Below are positions 19,618 through 27,789 of a stretch of 64,000 bases of DNA, one piece after another. Each line of letters opens with the position of its first letter. Position 1 is the first letter of the stretch. The stretch lies in the NCBI GenBank assembly GCA_036389155.1, contig DASVQN010000017.1, positions 138,017-202,016 on the forward strand, given 5' to 3'. Source of the DNA: CADCVT01 sp036389155. Its GTDB lineage: Bacteria; Actinomycetota; Thermoleophilia; Solirubrobacterales; Solirubrobacteraceae. Made by a program: the position numbers and the translations under genes. Below the pieces are notes generated by a model. It did no database searches. It was not told the origin of the DNA and worked only from the letters and a program-made list of their open reading frames with translations.

Positions 19618-20097
19618 TCACCGGGGCGCGTAGGCGACCTTGGACCAGCTCGGCTCCGGCGCGAGCTGGATCGCCTCGTCGCCCCGGTCGGGCTGGACGT
19701 AGGCGAACTGGAGGGTGCGGTCGTCGAAGGCGACGCTGAGCTCGCCCTCCTTGACGCGCTGGTCCAGCCAGGCCGAGCGGAAGACGAGGCGCCGCAGCCA
19801 GTGGACGAGGCTGCGGTCCGCCGGCCCGACGAGCTCGGGCCAGCAGTCGTTGACGTGCTCGCCCAGACCGGACGCGGGGTCCTGGATCTCCCCGTTGACG
19901 GCGAGGTTCACGAGGTCCTCGCGCTCCTGCTCGATCAGGTGCTGGCGGACGAACCCGAGCTTGCGCGCCGCCTGCTCGCAGCGCTCGGAGAAGTCGCGCT
20001 CGTTGAAGGTGAAGCGCAGCTCGCCGTACTCCAGGACGAAGTCCTCGCCGGAGTCGTAGTTGCCGCGTCGCTGGGAGTCGTGGGGAGTCGTGTCCAT
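19618..20097 (-). CDS. Conserved-looking hypothetical protein
   Basis: A 159-residue soluble protein, rich in charged residues and Trp (CWPELV, SLVHWLRRLVFRSAWLDQRV, EPSWSKVAYAPR). It has alternating beta segments at the start (FVLEYGELRFTFNERDFSERC) and helices in the middle (KLGFVRQHLIEQEREDLVNLAV). No signal peptide, membrane segment or known motif. Codon use is like core genes, so it is a real gene. The ATG follows GAGGAC. A CTAGGAT -10-like element about 35 bases upstream lies in the 131-base divergent region shared with the SDR gene. Confidence 0.75.
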   Translation of the reverse strand: MDTTPHDSQRRGNYDSGEDFVLEYGELRFTFNERDFSERCEQAARKLGFVRQHLIEQEREDLVNLAVNGEIQDPASGLGEHVNDCWPELVGPADRSLVHWLRRLVFRSAWLDQRVKEGELSVAFDDRTLQFAYVQPDRGDEAIQLAPEPSWSKVAYAPR

Positions 20098-20228
20098 GCG
20101 AGGTCCTCGGAGCCCTGCCCCGAGGCGTCGGCATCCTAGGCATGGTTCCTTCCTCGTTTCGCCGGTTGAAAGGGAAGTTGCACGATCCCGGCACCTCCGC
20201 CCCGGCGGACCGTGGTAGACACTCGCCC

Positions 20229-20978
20229 ATGGATCTCTCCGGCAAGGCCATCGCGATCACGGGCGCCACTTCGGGAATCGGCGAGGCGACGGCGCTGCTC
20301 GCCGCCCGGGCGGGTGCGGCGGTCTCGCTGGCCGGCCGGCGCGAGGATCGGCTCACCGCGCTCGCCTCGCGCATCGAGGAGGAGGGTGGCCGCGCGGTCG
20401 CCATCCGGACGGACGTCGCGAAGGAGGACAGCGCGCGGGCGTTCGTGCAGCAGTCCTACGAGCACCTCGGCCGCCTCGACGTCCTCGTCAACAACGCCGG
20501 TGTCATGCTGCTCGGCGCCGTCACGGGTGCGGACACCAACGAGTGGCGCCAGATGCTGGAGGTCAACTGCCTCGGGCTGCTCTACTGCACGCACGCCGCG
20601 CTGCCGGTGATGGGCGAGCAGGGCGGCGGGCACGTCGTGAACGTGTCCTCCGTCGCCGGGCGGCGCGCCGCGATGGGCGCCGCGGTCTACAACATGACCA
20701 AGTTCGGGGTGACGGCGTTCAGCGAGGCGCTGCGGCAGGAGGCGCTGCACGCCGGGATCCGCGTGACGGTGATCGAGCCGGGCTTCGTCGACACCGAGCT
20801 GCAGGGGCACAACGCGCCGAAGGACTACGTGATGCAGGCCACCGAGAAGATGCGCGAGACGATCGGCAAGGTGCTCGAGTCCGAGGACATCGCGAACTCG
20901 ATCCTCTACGCGATCTCCCAGCCCGAGCACGTGAACGTCAGCGAGATCATGGTCGTGCCGCGGGGGCAGCGCAGCTGA
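20229..20978 (+). CDS. SDR family oxidoreductase
   Basis: Classical short-chain dehydrogenase/reductase of 249 residues. The nucleotide-binding motif is TGATSGIGEA (about residues 10-19), followed by NNAGVM, the catalytic Ser in VVNVSSVAG and the YxxxK pair in YNMTKFG. IEPGFVDTEL matches NADP-preferring classical SDRs. The substrate is unknown. An open frame extends 87 bases upstream, but TGGTAGACA just before the ATG looks like an extended -10 element, so the short start is preferred. The stop overlaps the start of a MOSC protein (CTGA), linking both genes. Confidence 0.93.
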   Translation: MDLSGKAIAITGATSGIGEATALLAARAGAAVSLAGRREDRLTALASRIEEEGGRAVAIRTDVAKEDSARAFVQQSYEHLGRLDVLVNNAGVMLLGAVTGADTNEWRQMLEVNCLGLLYCTHAALPVMGEQGGGHVVNVSSVAGRRAAMGAAVYNMTKFGVTAFSEALRQEALHAGIRVTVIEPGFVDTELQGHNAPKDYVMQATEKMRETIGKVLESEDIANSILYAISQPEHVNVSEIMVVPRGQRS

Positions 20979-21706
20979 ACCTCGCGGAGGCCATCGGAGC
21001 GATCCTCGGCGAGGCGCCGCCCTCGGACGACGAGGCGCGCGACTGGCTGGCCGCGCGCGGCCTGGGCCTCGTCGAGGTCGCCGACCCGACGTCGTTCTCG
21101 TGGCCGGGCCGCTTCGTCGGCCGCTGGCCCTCCGGCGAGCACTCCGTGTTGTTCGGGGTCCCGCCGGGCGTGGTCGCGGGGGACGTGGACGGACCGGCGA
21201 TCGAGGCCGCACTCGTGGTCGTGCCTCACGAGCCGGCGGCGCGCGTGCTCGCCGCGCCGGCCACGACCGGCACCGTCTCGGCGGTGTACGTCGCGCCGGC
21301 CGCGGAGTCGGCGATGGTCGCGGTGCCGTCCGCCTCGGCGGTCGCCGGACGCGGGCTCGAGGGGGATCGGTACTTCGACGGCGCCGGGACCTTCTCCGAG
21401 CGCGGCGGGACCGGCCGCGACATCACGCTCGTCGACGCCGCGGCTCTGGCCGACGCGGGCGTCGCCCCGGCGGAGTCCCGGCGCAACGTGGTCGTCGAGG
21501 GGCTCGACCTCGACGCGCTCATCGGCCGCACGTTCCGGGTCGGGGAGGTGGAGTGCGTCGGCCGGCGCCGGTGCGAGCCGTGCGCGCACCTGCAGCGACT
21601 GACGCGGCCGGGCGTGTTGCGCGCGCTCGTGCATCGCGGCGGGCTGCGGGCCGACGTGGTGTCGGGCGGCGTCGTGCGCGTCGGCGACGCGGTCGCGGCC
21701 GTGTAG
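20975..21706 (+). CDS. MOSC domain protein (possible CTG start)
   Basis: The MOSC domain (about residues 95-240) shows GRGLEGDRYF, GRDITLVDAAAL, RRNVVVEGLDL and the conserved Cys region GRRRCEPCAHLQRL, followed by ALVHRGGLRADV. MOSC domains bind the molybdenum cofactor or persulphide sulphur through such Cys residues. No ATG or GTG precedes the N-terminal part in this frame. The best candidate is CTG at 20975, overlapping the SDR stop as CTGA. The first GTG inside (about 21145) would cut away 55 residues of plausible protein. The protein may work with the molybdenum hydroxylase encoded at 60-64 kb, but that is speculation. Confidence 0.8.
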   Translation: MNLAEAIGAILGEAPPSDDEARDWLAARGLGLVEVADPTSFSWPGRFVGRWPSGEHSVLFGVPPGVVAGDVDGPAIEAALVVVPHEPAARVLAAPATTGTVSAVYVAPAAESAMVAVPSASAVAGRGLEGDRYFDGAGTFSERGGTGRDITLVDAAALADAGVAPAESRRNVVVEGLDLDALIGRTFRVGEVECVGRRRCEPCAHLQRLTRPGVLRALVHRGGLRADVVSGGVVRVGDAVAAV

Positions 21707-21757
21707 CTCGCGCTCGGCCGGGGGGCGAGGGCGGGGTCGCGTCGACCTTGTCCGCGC

Positions 21758-22477
21758 ATGACCGATGACGCCTCCACGATCCTGGTCGTCGAGGACGACG
21801 ACGCGACGCGATCGTTCCTCGCCGACAACCTCCTGGCCGACGGCCACGACGTCATCGCCGCCGACTCCGCACGCCACGGATGGCGGTTGATGGAGACGAA
21901 GTTCCCCGACCTCGCGCTGATCGACGTCGGGCTCCCCGACGGCTCCGGGCTCGACCTCGTGCGCCGCGTGCGCGAGGCGGACGGCGTCGCGTCGCGCGTC
22001 GATCCGCAGCTGCCGATCCTGGTGCTGAGCGGCCGGCGCGCCGAGCTCGACCGGATCCGCGGCTTCGAGAAGGGGTGCGACGACTACGTCGTCAAGCCGT
22101 TCGCGTACGCCGAGCTGCGGGCGCGCGTGGGCGCGCTGCTGCGCCGCGCGCACCGGCGGCCGGGGATGGGGCGCATCCGGGTCGGCCCGCTCGAGCTCGA
22201 TCCGCCGTCGCGCGAGGTGACGGTGCGCGGGGAGCGGGTGGAGCTGTCGCAGAAGGAGTTCGCGCTGCTGCGTGCCCTCGCGGCCGAGCCGTGCCGGGTG
22301 TTCACGAAGGAGGAGCTGTTGCGCGGCGTGTGGGGCTTCCGGTCGTTGGGTGCGACCCGCACGCTCGACTCGCACGCCTGCCGGCTGCGCCAGAAGCTCG
22401 GTCGTCACGGCGACCGGTACGTCGTGAACGTGTGGGGCGTCGGCTACCGCCTGGTCGACGGGCCGGTGCCGTCATGA
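21758..22477 (+). CDS. OmpR/PhoB-type response regulator
   Basis: A 239-residue two-domain regulator. The receiver domain has the acidic pocket VVEDDDATR, the phosphorylated Asp in ALIDVGLPDGSG (about residue 56), and the conserved Lys in DDYVVKPF. The C-terminal winged helix has the PhoB-type pattern (VELSQKEFALLRALA, RTLDSHACRLRQKLG, VWGVGYRL). The stop overlaps the ATG of the histidine kinase gene (ATGA), so both form a two-component pair. The neighbouring cpaB-like gene, coupled to the kinase, suggests that this pair may control or sense the Tad-type system. Confidence 0.95.
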   Translation: MTDDASTILVVEDDDATRSFLADNLLADGHDVIAADSARHGWRLMETKFPDLALIDVGLPDGSGLDLVRRVREADGVASRVDPQLPILVLSGRRAELDRIRGFEKGCDDYVVKPFAYAELRARVGALLRRAHRRPGMGRIRVGPLELDPPSREVTVRGERVELSQKEFALLRALAAEPCRVFTKEELLRGVWGFRSLGATRTLDSHACRLRQKLGRHGDRYVVNVWGVGYRLVDGPVPS

Positions 22478-23364
22478 GCGGCGGCGCGATGGTCGCCGCT
22501 GTGCTGCCGGGCTGGCTGGCGGCGGCCGCGGTCGTCGTGGTGACGCGGCGGCGGGCGGAGCTGGTCGCGCGCGCGGTCCACGAGATCGCGGGCCCCCTCA
22601 ACGCCGCCGGGCTGGCGCTGCACGCGGCCCGCCGTGAGCGCGGGCCGGCCGCGCGGCTGGCGGCCATCGACATCGAGCTGCGCCGGGCGGGACGGGCGCT
22701 GGAGGACCTCGACGCCGCCCGCGCGGGCGGCCGGGCCCGCGATCGGGCGCGCGCGGTCGATGTCGGCGCTCTGCTCGCCCAGCAGGCGCTCGCATGGCAG
22801 GGCTTCGCGCGGACGCGCGGCACGACGCTGCGCGTCTCCGCGGGATCGGGGCTGATCGTGCGCGGCGACGGCGTCCGGCTCGCGCAGGCGGTCGGCAACC
22901 TCATCGCGAACGCCGTCGAGCACGGGGGAGAGCGGGTGGAGCTGCGCGCCGTCGCGAGCGGCGACCGCGTGCGCGTGGAGGTCCGCGACGACGGCGCCGG
23001 GCTTCCCGCCGCGGTCCCGTCGCTGGTCCGTCGCGCCCGCGCCGGCCGCGGGAGCCGCGGCCGCGGCCTCGCCATCGCGGCGGACGTCGCGCGGCGTCAC
23101 CGGGGACGGCTGGGCAGCGCGCCGTCGTCGGGCGGAGCGTGCCTCGTCCTCGACCTCCCCGCGCTGCGCCCCGCCGCCGCGGCGGAGGGGCGCCCGTCGC
23201 GCCCCGCCGCCGCGACGGAGGGGCAGGCGGCGCGCCCGGCCGCGTCCGGCGGCGGCACGTCGGTGCCCGACGCGCCTACGGACGAGCACGACGTCGTCGC
23301 GTCGTCGCGGCGCCCGTCGCTTCGTCTCGCGCCGCAGCCCCCCGAGGACGGCGCGGCGGCATGA
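22474..23364 (+). CDS. Membrane-anchored sensor histidine kinase
   Basis: A 296-residue kinase with one N-terminal membrane segment (MVAAVLPGWLAAAAVVVVT) and almost no extracytoplasmic part. The H-box is AVHEIAGPLNAAGLAL with the phosphorylated His near residue 37. The ATPase domain shows the N-box QAVGNLIANAVEHG, G1 DDGAGLP and G2 GRGLAIA. The last 70 residues form an Ala/Pro-rich low-complexity tail without known domain. With no sensor domain, the signal probably enters from within the membrane or from a partner. The start and stop overlap the adjacent genes by 4 bases each, giving a tight RR-HK-CpaB unit. Confidence 0.92.
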   Translation: MSGGAMVAAVLPGWLAAAAVVVVTRRRAELVARAVHEIAGPLNAAGLALHAARRERGPAARLAAIDIELRRAGRALEDLDAARAGGRARDRARAVDVGALLAQQALAWQGFARTRGTTLRVSAGSGLIVRGDGVRLAQAVGNLIANAVEHGGERVELRAVASGDRVRVEVRDDGAGLPAAVPSLVRRARAGRGSRGRGLAIAADVARRHRGRLGSAPSSGGACLVLDLPALRPAAAAEGRPSRPAAATEGQAARPAASGGGTSVPDAPTDEHDVVASSRRPSLRLAPQPPEDGAAA

Positions 23365-24044
23365 CCGCCTCCGCCCGGCGCCGGCGCGCGTTCGTCCTCG
23401 CCGGGCTGGCGCTGCTCCTCGGCGGCCTCGCGGCCTCGGACGTCGCCGGCCGCGAGGCCGCGCTCGAGCAGCGGCTCGGCCCGACGGTCTCCGTCGTCGT
23501 GGCCCGCACCGTCATCGACGCCGGCGACCGGCTCGACCCGCGCAGGCTCACCGTCCGCAACGTCCCCGCGCGCTTCGCGCCGGCCGGCGCCTTCTCCGTC
23601 CCGCAGGAGGTGGCGGGCCGACGAGCCTCGGCTCGTATTCCCGCCGGGGCGGACGTGACCGTCGCCGGCCTCGCGGACAGCACGGCCTCCACGACGGGCG
23701 CACCGGTCGGCCGCGGCGAGCGCGTCGCCGAGATCGTCGCGGCCGGCCCGCGAGACGTCGTCACCGCCGGGACGCGCGTGGACGTCCTCGTCACCCGCGA
23801 GCCCCGCCCGGGCGCGCCCGGCGGCACGGACCTCGCCCTGGAGGACGTCGAGGTCCTCGCCGCGGCGCCCGCGGAGTCCGACTCCGGAGCGCCGCGGATC
23901 GCCGCCTCGCTGCGCGTCAGCCTCCGTCAGGCGGTCTATCTCGCCGCCGCCCAGAGCTTCGCCCGCGAGCTGCGCCTCCTCCCGCGCGCGCAGGGGGATC
24001 ACCGCCACACCGGCCCCCTCGGCTACGGCGCCGGCCTGGGCTGA
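23361..24044 (+). CDS. cpaB: CpaB/SAF-domain pilus assembly protein
   Basis: A 227-residue protein with an N-terminal membrane anchor (FVLAGLALLLGGLAASDVAG). A SAF-like domain follows (VSVVVARTVIDAGDRLDPRR, then VPARFAP, ARIPAGADVTVAGL). CpaB/RcpC proteins carry such domains and act on the outside of the membrane in Tad (type IVc) pilus assembly. The second half has a beta-rich region (VDVLVTREPRPG, LALEDVEVLAAAP) seen in CpaB. It is translationally coupled to the histidine kinase, and cpaF-tadB-tadC lie 1.4 kb downstream, which supports the assignment. No secretin gene is visible, which suits a one-membrane cell. Confidence 0.82.
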   Translation: MTASARRRRAFVLAGLALLLGGLAASDVAGREAALEQRLGPTVSVVVARTVIDAGDRLDPRRLTVRNVPARFAPAGAFSVPQEVAGRRASARIPAGADVTVAGLADSTASTTGAPVGRGERVAEIVAAGPRDVVTAGTRVDVLVTREPRPGAPGGTDLALEDVEVLAAAPAESDSGAPRIAASLRVSLRQAVYLAAAQSFARELRLLPRAQGDHRHTGPLGYGAGLG

Positions 24045-24110
24045 TCGTCCACTCCGACCGCGCCCAGCCTCAAGACGAGCGCTGGGCGACCGACACCCGG
24101 AGCGATCCCC

Positions 24111-25427
24111 ATGAACGTGCGCTCGCTCCTTCTTCTCTCCGCCGCCGTCCTGGCGCTCCTCGCGCCGGTCGCCACCGCCGACGCCGCCGCCGCGCGGACG
24201 ACGTACCCCACGATCAGCAAGATCGAGCCGCTGAACCTGGCGATCGGGGAGACGATGACGATCACCGGGCGCGGGTTCGTCAAGGGGAAGAACCGCAACA
24301 CCGTGGTCTTCAAGCGCGACGGTCAGCGCGCGATCTTCGCCAAGGCGGCCTCCGCGACGTCGACCAAGCTCAAGGTCGTCGTGCCCGACAAGGTGCTGCC
24401 CTTCCTGAGCAAGAAGTCCGGCGTCGACGTGCCGACGAAGTTCCGGCTGCGCATCCTCGCGCGCCGCTTCGGCAAGCGGTACACGGCGCTCGCCTCCTCC
24501 CCGGTCATCGCGCCGCTGAGCGCTCGCGCGTCCACGCCGCCGACCGTCGCCACGGACCCGGTCCCCGTCGCGCCGCTCGGTCCGCCGCCGGACTGCGACG
24601 CCGACGGCCAGGCCGACAACGTCGACCTGGACGACGACAACGACCACATGAGCGACGCCTTCGAGGCCGTCATCGGGACCGACTCCTGCAACGCGGACAC
24701 CGACGGCGACCACCTCTCGGACTACTGGGAGTACCAGTCCGCGCTCGACCTCAACCTGCGCGCCCTCCCGTACCCGGGCAAGCGTCCCTACCCGAACCCG
24801 CTCTTCAAGGACGCGGACGTCGATTACGACGGCGACGGCCTCGCGGCGTGGCAGGAGCACGCGATGTGGACCCGCTACGCCGCCGGCGGCCCGGACCTCT
24901 TCTACAGCGACGGCAAGCAGATGACGGACCCCGCGTCCGGCCTGACCGACGACAACCGCGACGTCGACGGCGACAGCCTGCCGAACTGGTGGGAGGCCAA
25001 CGGCCCCGGTCTGCGCTCGTGGTGGAAGGCCGTGTACACCGCCGAGACCGACTACGCGGTCGAGTACGCCGACCTCGACTTCCTCGACGCCGACACCGAC
25101 GGCGACGGGCGGCTCGACGGCGCGGACGACGTCGACCACGACGGCTACACCAACATCCAGGAGATGTACCGCGACCGCGGCGTCCTCCTGCCCGACAAGT
25201 TCGACGCCTCCGTCCCGCCGCGGTACGGCTGGGTCCAGCCGTTCAACCCCTGCCTGCCGGATCCCGAGGCGATCACGTGCACCCTGCACCCGCCGGCGCC
25301 GGTCAGCTCCAGCTGGCCTCCGTTCAAGGAGATCGGCCTGGGCATCAAGGGGCTCGTCAACGACGTGTACCCGCGGCCGCTGCCGTGGCCGGCCCCGCCG
25401 CCGCTGGACGATCCGTCGGCGCCGTAG
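24111..25427 (+). CDS. Secreted calcium-binding TSP3-type protein with IPT/TIG-like domain
   Basis: A 438-residue secreted protein (signal peptide LLLLSAAVLALLAPVATADA). Residues about 30-125 look like an IPT/TIG beta sandwich (ISKIEPLNLAIGETMTITGR). The centre carries several thrombospondin type 3-like DxDxDGD calcium-binding loops: DCDADGQADNVDLDDDNDHM, NADTDGDHLSDYWEY, DVDYDGDGLAAWQE, DVDGDSLPNWWE, DADTDGDGRLDGADDVDHDG. The C-terminus is Pro-rich. Such modules are rigidified by calcium and occur in surface and secreted proteins. It lies between cpaB and cpaF, so it may be a substrate or structural partner of the Tad-like system; this rests on position only. GGAG precedes the ATG, and a hairpin terminator follows the gene. 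Confidence 0.88.
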   Translation: MNVRSLLLLSAAVLALLAPVATADAAAARTTYPTISKIEPLNLAIGETMTITGRGFVKGKNRNTVVFKRDGQRAIFAKAASATSTKLKVVVPDKVLPFLSKKSGVDVPTKFRLRILARRFGKRYTALASSPVIAPLSARASTPPTVATDPVPVAPLGPPPDCDADGQADNVDLDDDNDHMSDAFEAVIGTDSCNADTDGDHLSDYWEYQSALDLNLRALPYPGKRPYPNPLFKDADVDYDGDGLAAWQEHAMWTRYAAGGPDLFYSDGKQMTDPASGLTDDNRDVDGDSLPNWWEANGPGLRSWWKAVYTAETDYAVEYADLDFLDADTDGDGRLDGADDVDHDGYTNIQEMYRDRGVLLPDKFDASVPPRYGWVQPFNPCLPDPEAITCTLHPPAPVSSSWPPFKEIGLGIKGLVNDVYPRPLPWPAPPPLDDPSAP

Positions 25428-25461
25428 CCGACGCCTCGAATCTGCTTCTGCTTCGCGCGAG

Positions 25462-25487
25462 GGGGCGAGTCCGAGAGGGCTCGCCCC
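25462..25487 (+). terminator. Hairpin terminator between the TSP3 gene and cpaF
   Basis: GGGGCGAG (25462-25469) and CTCGCCCC (25480-25487) form a perfect 8-base stem with a 10-base loop, followed by TTCT. It ends the two-component/cpaB/TSP3 unit only 10 bases before the cpaF start, so cpaF either has a promoter inside this region or depends on read-through. Confidence 0.6.
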
Positions 25488-25497
25488 TTCTGCGTTC

Positions 25498-26673
25498 GTG
25501 GACACCTCGGCGGCGCTCGACTCCCTCGCCACGTCGCTGCGCGAGCGGCTGCTGTCGGAGGCGTCCGACGAGCGCGATCCGGCCGCGCGGATCCGCGCGC
25601 TGGTGGATCGCGAGGCGGGGATGCTCGACGCCGCGGCTCGCGACGAGCTCGCGCAGCGGGTGGCCGAGCGGTCGTTCGGGCTCGGGCCGCTGGAGCCGCT
25701 GCTCGCGGACGCCGCCGTCGACGAGATCATGGTCAGCGGCGCCGGGCGCGTCTGGGTGGAGCGTGCCGGACGCGTCGAGGAGACCGACGTGCGGTTCGAC
25801 AGCGACGCCGAGCTGCGCCACGCGATCGAGCGGATCCTCGCGCCCCTCGGGCGGCGGGTCGACGAGGCCGAGCCGCTGTGCGACGCGCGGCTGCCCGACG
25901 GTTCGCGGGTGAACGTCGTCATCCCGCCGCTCGCGCTCGACGGGCCGTCGCTCACGATCCGCCGCTTTCGCCGCCGCGGGCTCTCGCCGGAGGACCTGGT
26001 GGCGTCCGGGTCGTGGTCGGCGCCGCTGCACGACCTTTTGTGCGCGGCGGTGCGCGGGCGGCTGAACGTGCTGGTCAGCGGCGGGACGGGGTCGGGGAAG
26101 ACCACGACGCTGAACGCGCTCTCGGCCTTCGTCCCGCCGACCGAGCGGATCGTGACGATCGAGGACGCCGCGGAGCTTCGCCTGCGCCAGCCGCACGTGG
26201 TGCGGCTCGAGGCGCGGCCGCCGTCGCTGGAAGGACGAGGCGAGGTGACGATCCGCCAGCTCGTGCGCAACGCGTTGCGGATGCGCCCGGACCGGATCGT
26301 CGTGGGGGAGGTCCGGGGAGCGGAGGCACTGGACATGCTCAGCGCGATGTCGACGGGCCACGACGGGTCGCTGTCGACCGTGCACGCCGGCTCGGCGGCG
26401 GAGGCGCTGCGCCGCGTCGAGACGCTCGCGCTCATGGCCGGCCTCGGGCTGCCCCACGCCGCGATCCGCGAGCAGATCGCGGGAGCGCTCGACCTGGTCG
26501 TGCACCAGGCCCGGCTGCCGGGAGGAGCGCGGGCGGTGATCTCCGTCGGCGAGGTCGTGCGCGTCGCCGCCGGCCCCGCGGTCCGCGAGGTCTACGCGCT
26601 GCGCGACGGCCGCCCGGTGTGGCGAGCGGCGGGACGCGACCTGGCGGAGCGGCTCGGAGTGGTGGCGCCGTGA
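25498..26673 (+). CDS. cpaF: CpaF/TadA secretion ATPase
   Basis: Motor ATPase of the type II/IV secretion superfamily, Tad branch, 391 residues. The N-terminal helical domain is followed by GLGPLEPLLADAAVDEIMVSG, typical of CpaF. The P-loop is SGGTGSGKTTTLNAL, the Asp box is IVTIEDAAEL, the Walker B region is PDRIVVGEVRGAEALDML, and the His box is GHDGSLSTVHA. It powers assembly of Tad pili or related export with the membrane proteins TadB and TadC encoded next. GTG start without a clear ribosome-binding site. A 26-codon ORF bridges it to tadB with 4-base overlaps on both sides. Confidence 0.95.
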   Translation: MDTSAALDSLATSLRERLLSEASDERDPAARIRALVDREAGMLDAAARDELAQRVAERSFGLGPLEPLLADAAVDEIMVSGAGRVWVERAGRVEETDVRFDSDAELRHAIERILAPLGRRVDEAEPLCDARLPDGSRVNVVIPPLALDGPSLTIRRFRRRGLSPEDLVASGSWSAPLHDLLCAAVRGRLNVLVSGGTGSGKTTTLNALSAFVPPTERIVTIEDAAELRLRQPHVVRLEARPPSLEGRGEVTIRQLVRNALRMRPDRIVVGEVRGAEALDMLSAMSTGHDGSLSTVHAGSAAEALRRVETLALMAGLGLPHAAIREQIAGALDLVVHQARLPGGARAVISVGEVVRVAAGPAVREVYALRDGRPVWRAAGRDLAERLGVVAP

Positions 26674-26747
26674 CATCTCGCGCGGTCCCGGCGCCGCGAC
26701 GGCGACGAGCCGGCGTCGGCGCGGCGCGGACGAGGGCGATTCCTTGA
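26670..26747 (+). CDS. Possible 25-residue coupling peptide between cpaF and tadB
   Basis: A GTG overlaps the cpaF stop (GTGA) and the frame runs 25 Arg/Ala-rich codons to a TGA overlapping the TTG start of tadB (TTGA). GGAGTGG precedes the GTG by a few bases. The peptide (MTSRAVPAPRRRRAG...) looks like random high-GC translation. Its value may be only to carry ribosomes from cpaF to tadB. It could equally be chance. Confidence 0.25.
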   Translation: MTSRAVPAPRRRRAGVGAARTRAIP

Positions 26748-27583
26748 CCGCAGCAGTTCTCATGGCCGGTGCGGCGGGGGCACTCGGCGTCCTCGCGGCG
26801 TGGGAGGCGCTCGCCGCGATCGACCAGCGACTCGCCGCGCGTGCGCTCGGGCGCTGGCTCGCACCGCTGCGCCGCGACGGCGAGCCGAGCTCCGCGGAGC
26901 GCCGGCGCCTTGCCGCGGTCGCCGCTGCTGCGCTGTGCGCCGGCGGCTGGCTGCTCCTCGGGCCGCTTGCCGCTCTGATCCTCGGAGCCGCCGGGCCGTG
27001 GGCGGCGAACCGGGCGCTCGCGGCGCGCCGAGCCCGCCGGCGCGCTCGGCTCGCCGCGGCGGCGCCCGCGGTCGCGCGCGCCGTCGCGGACGCCCTCACC
27101 GCCGGCCACTCCGTCCGCGGCGCCCTCGGGGCCGCCGCGACCACAGGAGGTCTCGACGGCCCGGCGGCGGCCGAGCTCAGCGCGGCCTCGGCGGCGCTCG
27201 ACGCCGGAGCGTCGACCGACGACGTCCTGGACCGCCTGCGCCGCCGCGCCCGCGACCCGGGCTGGGACACGCTCGTCGCCGCGATCCTCCTCCAGCGCGA
27301 CGCGGGCGGCGATCTCGCGCTCCTCCTCCGCGGGCTCGCCGAGCGCGTCGAGGAGGCGCAGCGAGCGAACGCCGACGCCCGCTCGGCGACCGCCCAGGCC
27401 CGCTTCACGGCGTGGCTCGTCGCGTCGCTGCCCGCGGGCGCCGCGGTCCTCGCCGAGCTCGGCTCGCCCGGCTACCTCGCGTCGCTCGCCCGAGAGCCGC
27501 TCACCGGAGCCCTCCTCGCCGCCTCCCTCACCCTCCAGCTCCTGGCGGTGGTCGCGATCCGCCGCATCGCCCGGACCCCATAA
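26744..27583 (+). CDS. tadB: TadB-like type II/IV secretion membrane protein
   Basis: A 279-residue inner-membrane platform protein with a T2SSF domain. Hydrophobic segments lie at the N-terminus (VLMAGAAGALGVLAAWEALA), around residues 58-90 (AAAALCAGGWLLLGPLAALI), and in a C-terminal pair (FTAWLVASLPAGAAVLAELG and LLAASLTLQLLAVVAI). The cytoplasmic part has ARAVADALTAGHSVRGALGA and DTLVAAILLQRDAGGDLALL, as in T2SSF/TadB proteins. The TTG at 26744 follows GAGGGCG. An ATG 18 bases later is an alternative. The stop codon lies inside the first copy of the inverted repeat cluster at 27577-27690. Confidence 0.88.
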   Translation: MTAAVLMAGAAGALGVLAAWEALAAIDQRLAARALGRWLAPLRRDGEPSSAERRRLAAVAAAALCAGGWLLLGPLAALILGAAGPWAANRALAARRARRRARLAAAAPAVARAVADALTAGHSVRGALGAAATTGGLDGPAAAELSAASAALDAGASTDDVLDRLRRRARDPGWDTLVAAILLQRDAGGDLALLLRGLAERVEEAQRANADARSATAQARFTAWLVASLPAGAAVLAELGSPGYLASLAREPLTGALLAASLTLQLLAVVAIRRIARTP

Positions 27584-27690
27584 AGCGACACTCGCCGCGT
27601 TCGCCCGAGGGCTGTGTCGACTTGTGGGCGCTGGAGCCCCACAATCCGACACACGTCGCGCGGGGACTTCGCGAGTGTCGCGTTGTGGGC
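27577..27690. repeat. Four-copy alternating inverted repeat cluster (BIME-like)
   Basis: A motif close to AGTGTCGCGTTGTGGGC occurs four times in alternating orientation: inverted at 27577-27595, direct at 27613-27629, inverted at 27636-27654, direct at 27674-27690. Outer copies pair over 19 bases with two mismatches, including a perfect GCGACACTCGC (27585-27595) with GCGAGTGTCGC (27671-27681). The inner two pair as a second hairpin. The cluster covers the tadB stop and half of the 206-base gap before tadC. Alternating palindromic units recall REP/BIME elements and could stabilise or attenuate the mRNA. Confidence 0.7.
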
Positions 27691-27789
27691 GCAGACGGTC
27701 GGCGCGAGGGGCGCGCGGGGTCACTGGCGGGGCCGCGGGCCTCGCGGCGCCGGGGGGCGAATCGGGGCGCGCGTCGGCCTCGTGTCTCC

